This document shows positions 7,754-14,824 of a stretch of DNA of 64,000 nucleotides, piece after piece (the stretch's first letter is position 1; every line of letters starts with the position of its first letter). The stretch is from a virus. The stretch lies in IMG/VR virus record IMGVR_UViG_3300042566_000510, positions 1 to 64,000 of that record; one strand, 5' to 3'. A program made the position numbers and the translations under genes. The notes beneath the pieces were generated by a model, which searched no databases, had not been told where the DNA came from, and worked only from the letters and a program-made list of their open reading frames with translations.

Positions 7754-10700
7754 GCGACCTCGTAGTTGTTGAAGAGGTTGGCTCGACCGTAGTCATCCAA
7801 GAAATCGCAGCGGCCGACACCATTGAGGTTGTTGGCCCTGGTCCGCAAGGTCCATCGGGCACCATCGCTGTTGGCACGGTCACAACTGGAGCTCCAGGCA
7901 GTCAGGCGACGGTCACCAATAGTGGCACGTCTACCAGTGCAGTGTTCGACTTCACCATCCCAAAGGGCGAGGCAGGTGACGTTGCTGCCGGCTCGCTTCG
8001 CTACGACATAACGCAGAGCCTAAACAGCACCCAGAAGGCTCAGGCTCAGTCCAACATCGGCCTTGACGATATTCAGGTTGACGTCGTATTTGGCTCAGGT
8101 CGCCGCATCTTTGGTGACTTCAGCAATGCCTCACTGCTCAGCCGAGTCTTTGTGCAGACCAGCACGCCAAACGCGTCTACCGTATTTGGTTTGCTGCCAA
8201 GTGGTACGGCCGTTAATTCGCAGTTTCACGTCTGGGGCAATTCTGACCCTACCAATTCCCCCCTCGGCGCACTGATCATCAACTCGACGTCCGTGCGCTT
8301 GCAGTCTACCGCTGCAGGCACAGGCACTGTGTTGCCGCTCGAGTTCTTTGTTGGCTCATCAGAGGCCGCTCGGTTTGACGCCGCAACGCGCAACCTGTTG
8401 ATTGGCAGCACCGTCGACGACGGAGTTCATAAGCTCCAGGTCAATGGCTCGGTCAGCGCCACGCAGTTCAGCGGCAGCGCTGCCGGTTTGACCGGTCTTA
8501 AAACCATCAACGGCAATAGCATTCTCGGCACTGGTGACATCACCATTTCCGCTTCCGCGGGCGTGAGCAGCTTCAACACTCGTACTGGCGCAATCACGCT
8601 TGGCTCAAGCGACGTCACGACGGCACTGGGTTTCACCCCGTACAGCGCCGCCAACCCTAGCGGCTACATCAGCGGCATCACGGGGTCGATGGTGACCACG
8701 GCGCTCGGATTTACGCCATACAGCGCAGCAAACCCAAGCAACTTCATTAGCGGCATCACCGGCTCAATGGTGACTACCGCTCTCGGCTTCACCCCTGCTA
8801 CAGCAGCGGCTGGGCAGCCAACAGGCGGCACCGCTGGGCAGGTGCTGTCCAAGATCGACGGCACCGACTACAACAGCACTTGGATCGACAACTTCGCCAC
8901 AGACATCCGCGTCCTGGTGAAGAACAGCACCGGCGCCACATTGGCCAAGGGTACGGTTGTTTACATCTCCGGCGCCAACGGCGCCAACATCATCGTCAGC
9001 AAAGCTCAGGCAAACGCTGAATTTAGCTCAAGTAAAACCTTTGGCATCTTGTTGCAAGACCTTGCCAACAACGCGATTGGCTACGCGGTGTGCGAAGGCG
9101 CGCTGTCAGGCGTCGATACCTCGGCTGCGGTTGAGGGCGACCCAGTTTGGCTGTCTCCAACGACTGCTGGCGGACTCATCTTTGGCCTATCCAACAAGCC
9201 TGTCGCACCCAATCACATGGTGTACCTGGGCGTGGTCTCACGCTCGAACAGCAACAACGGCGTCATCCAGGTCAAGATTCAGAACGGCTACGAGCTCGAT
9301 GAACTGCACGACGTACTTATCACATCGGCCGCGACCAATCACTTCTTGGTGCGCGCATCCGACGGGTTGTGGAAGAACCGCGCACTGGGTAGCAGCGACA
9401 TCACTACTGCGCTGGGTTTCACGCCCTACAACGCGACCAACCCAAGCAACTACATCGACACAGCCGGAGCACGCGCAGCAATCAGCGTCACAGGCTACGC
9501 CACGTATGACTCATCCACTGGCGTGATCAACGTCATCGGAGGTGGCGGGGAAGGCGGTGGCGTCCTGTCTGTAAATGGTTACACCGGCATTGTCACTCTC
9601 ACCAAGAGCGACATCGGCCTGAGCAACGTCGATAACAAGTCCTCGGCCACCATCCGTGGCGAGATCACCAGCGGCAACGTGACCACAGCTCTGGGCTTCA
9701 CGCCTGCCAACGCGGCCTCTCTGGCGACCGTTGCAACCACTGGCGCGTACTCGGATCTCACTGGCAAGCCAACTCTGTTCTCTGGTGCCTACGCAGACCT
9801 GACCGGCAAGCCAACCGCGCTGTCGGCTTTCACCAACGACACCAACTTCATCACCACGGCTGGCGCTCGCTCGGCTGTAAGCGCATCGGGCTCCCTGTCA
9901 TACGACAGCGGTACAGGCGTTTTCAGCTACACAGCTCCGACGACTGTCTCCTCGTTCACGAACGACTCTGGCTACATCACGAGCTCGGCTCTGTCGCCTT
10001 ACCTGACCAGCGCGTCAGCGGCATCGACGTACCAGACTCAAGCCGGCATGTCGTCCTACCTGACCACGGCTGACGCGTCTACGACCTACCAGACCCAGTC
10101 TGGCATGAGCTCGTATCTAACAACGGCAGCAGCGGCCGCGGCCTACCTGGCGCTCTCCGGTGGCGCGCTTACGGGCAACCTCACCTTTGCCACTGGCACG
10201 CGCATCACGGGCGACTTCACCAACGCAACGCCATCCAGCCGCGTCATGGTGCAGACCAGCACTGCAAACAGCGCAACGTATTTCGGCCTGCTGCCAAACG
10301 GAACCGCGATCAACACGCAGTTCCACATCTTTGGCTCATCCGATCCGGCTAATGCCCCTTACGGCGCATTCACAATCAACGCCACTGCCGTGCAGGTTGC
10401 GTCAACCGCATCTGGCACTGGCACTGTGTTGCCATACCGTGTGATTGTCGGCTCGACGGAAGTCTTCCGCGCAACCACCGGAGCCAACTTCCTAATCGGC
10501 ACAACGACCGACAACGGCACAGACAAGCTGCAAGTCAACGGTAGCGTGTCGGCAACCTCGTTCAGCGGCGCAGGCACCGGCCTCACCGGCACGGCTGCAA
10601 GCCTGAGCATCGGCGGATCTGCTGGCTCGGTCGCTTGGGCTAATGTCACAGATCGCCCAACGGCGCTCTCCAGCTTCACCAACGACAGCGGCTACATCAC

Positions 10701-11241
10701 TTCGTCAGCTCTGTCCGGCTACCTGACATCGGCGACAGCGGCCAGCACGTACCAAACCATCAGCGGGATGTCGTCGTACCTGACGACGTCCAGCGCGGCG
10801 TCTACGTACCAAACTCAGTCAGGCATGTCGTCGTACCTCACGACGTCGTCCGCCTCGAGTACGTACGCGCCGCTTGCGAGCCCATCGCTGACAACTCCAA
10901 CAATGTCCGGCGCCACCTTCAACGGCGGCTACACAGAGACACCATACGCAATTATTGATGCACCTGGTGTGCAGATTTCTCCAACCAACGGAAGTGTTCA
11001 GACATGGACCTTGGGCGCATCTCGTGTGCCGACCCTTGGTACATGGGCGGCGGGGCAATCCATGACGTTACACGTCAACGATACGGCCTCTGCTTACACC
11101 GTCGATTGGGCGACTTCCATGGGTGTGGTTTGGGTTGGCGGCTCTGCTCCAGCGCTGACACCCGGCGGCGGCTACACAGTCATCGGGCTTTGGAAGCTCG
11201 GCACGACCATCTATGGCGTGTGTCCCGGACAGGTAGCGTAA
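7750..11241 (+). CDS. long tail fibre protein with internal repeats
   Basis: 1163 aa, rich in Ser, Thr, Gly and Ala. A collagen-like GPGPQGPSG lies near residue 30. Short repeats TTALGFTPYSAANPS (residues about 295-350 and again at about 555) and FTNDSGYITSSALS / STYQTQSGMSSYLTT (residues about 735-810 and 975-1040) are typical of trimeric beta-helical fibre shafts. A 135-residue unit is present twice. It is directly followed by a second receptor-type gene and a putative fibre chaperone. Probably the main adsorption fibre. Confidence 0.85.
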   Translation: MSDLVVVEEVGSTVVIQEIAAADTIEVVGPGPQGPSGTIAVGTVTTGAPGSQATVTNSGTSTSAVFDFTIPKGEAGDVAAGSLRYDITQSLNSTQKAQAQSNIGLDDIQVDVVFGSGRRIFGDFSNASLLSRVFVQTSTPNASTVFGLLPSGTAVNSQFHVWGNSDPTNSPLGALIINSTSVRLQSTAAGTGTVLPLEFFVGSSEAARFDAATRNLLIGSTVDDGVHKLQVNGSVSATQFSGSAAGLTGLKTINGNSILGTGDITISASAGVSSFNTRTGAITLGSSDVTTALGFTPYSAANPSGYISGITGSMVTTALGFTPYSAANPSNFISGITGSMVTTALGFTPATAAAGQPTGGTAGQVLSKIDGTDYNSTWIDNFATDIRVLVKNSTGATLAKGTVVYISGANGANIIVSKAQANAEFSSSKTFGILLQDLANNAIGYAVCEGALSGVDTSAAVEGDPVWLSPTTAGGLIFGLSNKPVAPNHMVYLGVVSRSNSNNGVIQVKIQNGYELDELHDVLITSAATNHFLVRASDGLWKNRALGSSDITTALGFTPYNATNPSNYIDTAGARAAISVTGYATYDSSTGVINVIGGGGEGGGVLSVNGYTGIVTLTKSDIGLSNVDNKSSATIRGEITSGNVTTALGFTPANAASLATVATTGAYSDLTGKPTLFSGAYADLTGKPTALSAFTNDTNFITTAGARSAVSASGSLSYDSGTGVFSYTAPTTVSSFTNDSGYITSSALSPYLTSASAASTYQTQAGMSSYLTTADASTTYQTQSGMSSYLTTAAAAAAYLALSGGALTGNLTFATGTRITGDFTNATPSSRVMVQTSTANSATYFGLLPNGTAINTQFHIFGSSDPANAPYGAFTINATAVQVASTASGTGTVLPYRVIVGSTEVFRATTGANFLIGTTTDNGTDKLQVNGSVSATSFSGAGTGLTGTAASLSIGGSAGSVAWANVTDRPTALSSFTNDSGYITSSALSGYLTSATAASTYQTISGMSSYLTTSSAASTYQTQSGMSSYLTTSSASSTYAPLASPSLTTPTMSGATFNGGYTETPYAIIDAPGVQISPTNGSVQTWTLGASRVPTLGTWAAGQSMTLHVNDTASAYTVDWATSMGVVWVGGSAPALTPGGGYTVIGLWKLGTTIYGVCPGQVA
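8089..8496 (+). repeat. first copy of a 136-codon duplicated fibre domain
   Basis: Encodes FGSGRRIFGDFSNAS to GSAAGLTG. Its partner is 10186-10590. Shared landmarks in the same order are GDF(S/T)NA, VQTST, FGLLP(S/N)GTA, GTGTVLP and KLQVNGSVSAT. The copies have diverged, so the duplication is old. Confidence 0.8.
10186..10590 (+). repeat. second copy of the duplicated fibre domain
   Basis: Encodes FATGTRITGDFTNAT to GTGLTG. It is one codon shorter overall than the copy at 8089-8496 but has the same landmark order. Both copies end just before shaft-type repeats. Confidence 0.8.
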
Positions 11242-12515
11242 TGCTGTTTCATAAACTATTCAAGCCCGCAGACGCAGCCCCAGCGGGGATTCAACTTGTC
11301 GGCGCTAAAACTGCATCTGGGTTCACTAGCGCGGCAAGTAGTGTTTCTCTGACTGACTTAACTGGTGGAATAGCTTCTGCTCCCGCAGTCGGGGATTTAG
11401 TGGCTGTTTATTTAGGCACAGGTGGATCAAGTAACCCAACCCCTGCTGTTACTACAGGATATACAACTATTGCGGACTTGTATGCTTCTGATACATACGA
11501 TGACAACTTGTTTGTTGCATATAAGATTTTGACAGCTGCGGACACAACGGTGACGCTTGACGGAAACACTGCTAGAGCAAGCGGGTCTTGGACTGCATAT
11601 ATTTCAGTATGGCGTAATGTTGATGCAACATACCCCTTTGATGTTGCCCCTCAAACAAATACTATTATTAATACTATTTATGCTAATCCGCCAGCTATTA
11701 CGCCCATCACTACAGGCAGTTATATTATTGCAGGAGGATCAGGGGCGCACGCTGAAAGCCAACGAACTTACAGTTCTTCTAACTTAACAGGTTTTAGATC
11801 TGTTGGCATTAACGCATCAACAACCGATTCAACAATTGGCGGTGGGTACGAAGCTTGGGTAAGTGGGGCATTTGACCCTGCGGCATTTACGTTTAGTGGT
11901 GGAACAAGTACAAGTTATTCCACAGCCTCTGCAACATTGGCATTAAGACCGACAGGTAAAACACTTCCAAGTTTTATAACATCAAGCGGTGTTTATTTTG
12001 TAGGTAATTCTGGTACTATTACTGTCCCTGCGCATCAAGCTGGGGATTTAATAGTTTTTGTAAACAGCATTACAGGCTCTACAACAGCACCATCCCTTAC
12101 TAGCGGATTTACAAATATTACAACATTTAACAACATTGGGTCAGGTTGGTCAAGAGCAGCAAGAGCGCAGTATATATTTAGTGATGGAACAATCACTAGC
12201 TTATCTTGTGCAACAAACGGAAGCATTGCAATTTTTAGAAATGCAACAACTGTTACCAATGCTAAAACTGTAAGCACCGCCGCTGCCTCTGGTGTTACAT
12301 CGGTGTCAGTTTCATCTAATGCGCCAACAGTTGCAGGGGCAATTTATATTCTTGCTGGCTATGCTGGTACGCTTCTTTCTAGTACCACGGGGCTAACGGA
12401 AGCGGTTGAATTTGGCGGTTACTCTAGAGTTGGCGCAACTTACTCTGTAGTGAGTGGAACTTTATCTATGAGTGGAAACGTAGCGCCTTGTTACTTTGGC
12501 GTTGAAATTTACTAA
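11241..12515 (+). CDS. putative receptor-binding or tail-fibre protein of foreign base composition
   Basis: 424 aa, starting at the ATG that overlaps the fibre stop (TAATG). It is beta-rich with many Ser/Thr/Gly and short repeats (SVSLTDLTGG; TTGSYIIAGGSGAH), the look of a surface jelly-roll or beta-helix, but no family is recognised. From about 11260 to 12520 the DNA is visibly richer in A/T and in codons such as TTA, ATA and AAT than the genes on either side. This suggests recent exchange of a host-range module. Confidence 0.65.
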   Translation: MLFHKLFKPADAAPAGIQLVGAKTASGFTSAASSVSLTDLTGGIASAPAVGDLVAVYLGTGGSSNPTPAVTTGYTTIADLYASDTYDDNLFVAYKILTAADTTVTLDGNTARASGSWTAYISVWRNVDATYPFDVAPQTNTIINTIYANPPAITPITTGSYIIAGGSGAHAESQRTYSSSNLTGFRSVGINASTTDSTIGGGYEAWVSGAFDPAAFTFSGGTSTSYSTASATLALRPTGKTLPSFITSSGVYFVGNSGTITVPAHQAGDLIVFVNSITGSTTAPSLTSGFTNITTFNNIGSGWSRAARAQYIFSDGTITSLSCATNGSIAIFRNATTVTNAKTVSTAAASGVTSVSVSSNAPTVAGAIYILAGYAGTLLSSTTGLTEAVEFGGYSRVGATYSVVSGTLSMSGNVAPCYFGVEIY

Positions 12516-12524
12516 AGGACATTC

Positions 12525-12944
12525 ATGTATATCAAAATCAACGAAGACGGAACGCAAACGTACCCATACTCGTTTTTGCAACTCAGGGAAGCCAACCGTG
12601 GGGTGTCTTACCCAGCAGCTCCAACCGAGGCGGCTCTCGCCTCGTATGGCTTGTACCCTGTGACGGAAACGCAGCCTCAATACGATCAAGCAACTCACCG
12701 CGTTGAAGAAGCGCATCCGGTGCTGGTCGATGGTGTGTGGACGCAGGCTTGGGATGTCATTCCGTTGACCGAAGAAGAGCTCGCTCAGCGTGAAGCCAAG
12801 CGTATTCTTCAAGCCGAGGGTGAGCGTGCATACGCCTACCGCACCGAATCTGACCCGCTGTTCTTCAAGTGGCAGCGCGGCGAAGCAACCCAACAAGAGT
12901 GGCTCGACAAGGTAGCCGAGATCAAAGCCCGTCACCCCGCATAA
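12525..12944 (+). CDS. putative tail fibre assembly protein
   Basis: 139 aa. An N-terminal part with YPYSFLQLREANRGVS and a proline-rich stretch is followed by a C-terminal charged helix (LTEEELAQREAKRI, then FFKWQRGEATQQEWL). This resembles small chaperones encoded just after tail fibres that help trimerise or attach them. Position supports the role; identity is inferred. Confidence 0.55.
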   Translation: MYIKINEDGTQTYPYSFLQLREANRGVSYPAAPTEAALASYGLYPVTETQPQYDQATHRVEEAHPVLVDGVWTQAWDVIPLTEEELAQREAKRILQAEGERAYAYRTESDPLFFKWQRGEATQQEWLDKVAEIKARHPA

Positions 12945-12959
12945 GCCAACGAGGACACC

Positions 12960-13286
12960 GTGCCGACCGCCTACACCTGGCAGTTCACTGCACTTGATGT
13001 TTACCCCACCTTTGAGACCGTCACCAACGCCGTGGAAAGCATGCACTGGCAGCTCACGGCTGACGATGGCCTTGGCCACCAGGCAAGCGCCTACGGCGAG
13101 ACGAAGGCTGGGCCTGTTGATCTTGGCAGCTTCATCCCGTTCGATGAGCTCACCCTCGAGGTGGTGCAAGGCTGGTGCGAAGCGCAGATGGGCAGCGAGG
13201 CTGACGAGGTCAAGGCTTCGCTTGTTGGTCAGATTGACGAGCAGATCACCCCGGTGGCTCAGACCATGGTCGCGCCCTGGCTTTAG
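12960..13286 (+). CDS. small tail-region protein, DUF7936-like
   Basis: 108 aa with GTG start behind AACGAGGA. The pattern YTWQFTALDVYPTFETVTNAV, then W-LTADDG, and a tail VQGWCEAQMG is seen in a small beta/alpha phage family near tail fibres (DUF7936-like). Function unknown. It is the last gene before an operator-promoter. Confidence 0.6.
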   Translation: MPTAYTWQFTALDVYPTFETVTNAVESMHWQLTADDGLGHQASAYGETKAGPVDLGSFIPFDELTLEVVQGWCEAQMGSEADEVKASLVGQIDEQITPVAQTMVAPWL

Positions 13287-13299
13287 GCTTGAACAGCAT

Positions 13300-13338
13300 G
13301 CAACAAACTGTTGCGCTCCAACAGAAAATGGTTACAAT
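13300..13338 (+). promoter_or_regulatory. operator-promoter inside the late region
   Basis: Palindrome GCAACAAACTGTTGC (13300-13314) overlaps the -35 TTGCGC (13311-13316). A 16-nt spacer and -10 TACAAT (13333-13338) follow. The palindrome matches the CAACA-N3-TGTTG sites of the repressor region, so this rightward promoter is probably shut in a lysogen. Confidence 0.7.
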
Positions 13339-13384
13339 CAATGGCCTTTTTCTGTGAGGTCCATCAACTTTTCCGGAGCACATC

Positions 13385-13576
13385 ATGTCCCTTCAAATCA
13401 CCCTCGAACCCCAAGAAGTCAACCTCGTTCTCGGAGCTCTCAGCGAAGTGCCGCTGAAGACCTCGCTTGACACCTGGTTCAAAATCAAGTCTCAAGCCGA
13501 GCAGCAGTTCGCAGCTCAGCAAAACGCCGCAGCCTCAGAAGCAGCGGGCGAAGCTCCTGCAACGCAAGGCGAGTAA
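13385..13576 (+). CDS. 63-aa protein in its own promoter-terminator unit
   Basis: The protein opens MSLQITLEPQEVNLVLGALS, a likely amphipathic fold, and ends in an Ala/Glu/Gln-rich, probably disordered tail. It is bounded by an operator-promoter (13300-13338) and a strong terminator (13597-13622), so it can be expressed apart from the tail genes. The ribosome-binding site is weak (CCGGAG at about 13373). No function is known to me; the unit layout suggests a small regulator or host-takeover protein expressed early on induction. Confidence 0.75.
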   Translation: MSLQITLEPQEVNLVLGALSEVPLKTSLDTWFKIKSQAEQQFAAQQNAAASEAAGEAPATQGE

Positions 13577-13596
13577 CACCCAGCAAGATCACAAAT

Positions 13597-13622
13597 CGCC
13601 CTCCCACTGTGGAGGGCGTTTT
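13597..13622 (+). terminator. intrinsic terminator
   Basis: CGCCCTCC (13597-13604), a 6-nt loop, GGAGGGCG (13611-13618), then TTTTG and further T-rich bases. It closes the transcription unit that starts at 13300. Confidence 0.9.
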
Positions 13623-13645
13623 GTTTGTTTGACAGAAGTAGCAGC

Positions 13646-14812
13646 ATGAAAATTGACGAGAACCTGAAGCAATTTGCCACCGAGATTCAGGCCGAATACA
13701 TCGACGCAGCCATCAAGTACGGTAGTTTCCGCAAGGCAGCTCGTCAGCTAAACGTCAACCACAAGACCATTCACCGAGCAGTCATCGCCGTCACCAAGAA
13801 GGCGCAGATCCAGGGCTACTCACCCGACCACGACTTCACCCGCCCTGTGCCAGACATGTTCATGGCCAAGGGCGTGTCGACCTACTACAACAAGGATGGC
13901 AAGCCAACAGCCCAGTGGGTCAAGGCAAGTATCAACGACGAGAAGCGCTTCGAGGCCATGAAGGCCGCTGTCGAGGCGTTGTGCGATGAGGTGCCGCGTG
14001 TCGAGCCCATCAAGGCGCCAAAGATCAATGACAGCGCTCTGGCCACCGTCTACACCCTGACCGACTCGCACGTCGGCATGCTGGCCTGGCACCGAGAGGC
14101 TGGCGAGGACTGGGATCTCGAGATTGCCGAACGCGTGCTCACCGGATGCTTCCAGGCCATGGTGGACGCATCGCCTGCCGCGGCTACCGGCGTTGTCAAC
14201 CAGCTCGGCGACTTCCTGCACAGCGATGGCCTGTCGCCAGTGACGCCAACATCTGGGCACATCCTCGATCAGGATGGCCGCTTCAGCAAGGTCGTCGAGG
14301 TCGCTGTGCGCATTCTGCGCTCGGTGGTCTCCATGGCCTTGGCCAAGCACAACAAGGTCATCGTGATCATGGCTGAGGGCAACCACGACATGGCCTCAAG
14401 CGTCTGGCTGCGCGTGCTGTTCAAGACGCTGTTTGAGAACGAGCCTCGCGTGACGGTGATCGACACGCCTCTGCCCTACTACTGCATCCAGCATGGCAAG
14501 ACCATGCTCGGGTTCCACCATGGGCACCTCAAGAAGAACGACCAGCTCCCAATCCTTTTCGCCTCGCAGTTCCCCAAGGTCTGGGGCGAGACGGTCAAGC
14601 GCTACTGCCACACCGGGCACCGCCACCACACCGAAGAAAAAGAGCATTCCGGCATCACCGTGATTCAACACCCGACGCTCGCCGCTCGCGATGCCTATGC
14701 AGCGCGTGGAGGCTGGGTTGCTGAGCGCCAAGTCACCAGCATCACGTACCACATGGACTATGGCCAAGTGGCGCGTCACACCGTTACACCCGAAATGCTC
14801 GGCAGCATCTAA
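13646..14812 (+). CDS. HTH-metallophosphoesterase
   Basis: 388 aa. Residues about 10-55 look like a DNA-binding helix-turn-helix (YGSFRKAARQLNVNHKTIHRA). The rest is a calcineurin-like phosphoesterase with the metal motifs in order: TDSHVG, QLGDF, EGNHDM, HHGH and HTGHRHH. Such HTH-phosphoesterase fusions occur among tail genes of several podoviruses and siphoviruses. The substrate is unknown; DNA ends, a nucleotide signal or a morphogenesis role are all possible. ATG 13646 is chosen because the alternative at 13625 lies on the terminator tail. Confidence 0.85.
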   Translation: MKIDENLKQFATEIQAEYIDAAIKYGSFRKAARQLNVNHKTIHRAVIAVTKKAQIQGYSPDHDFTRPVPDMFMAKGVSTYYNKDGKPTAQWVKASINDEKRFEAMKAAVEALCDEVPRVEPIKAPKINDSALATVYTLTDSHVGMLAWHREAGEDWDLEIAERVLTGCFQAMVDASPAAATGVVNQLGDFLHSDGLSPVTPTSGHILDQDGRFSKVVEVAVRILRSVVSMALAKHNKVIVIMAEGNHDMASSVWLRVLFKTLFENEPRVTVIDTPLPYYCIQHGKTMLGFHHGHLKKNDQLPILFASQFPKVWGETVKRYCHTGHRHHTEEKEHSGITVIQHPTLAARDAYAARGGWVAERQVTSITYHMDYGQVARHTVTPEMLGSI

Positions 14813-14824
14813 ACAGGTACATCG

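Noticed and set aside
12462-13169. A 235-aa minus-strand frame opposite the putative fibre-assembly gene
   Set aside because: No ribosome-binding site, no motif, and it would overlap two well-packed rightward genes.
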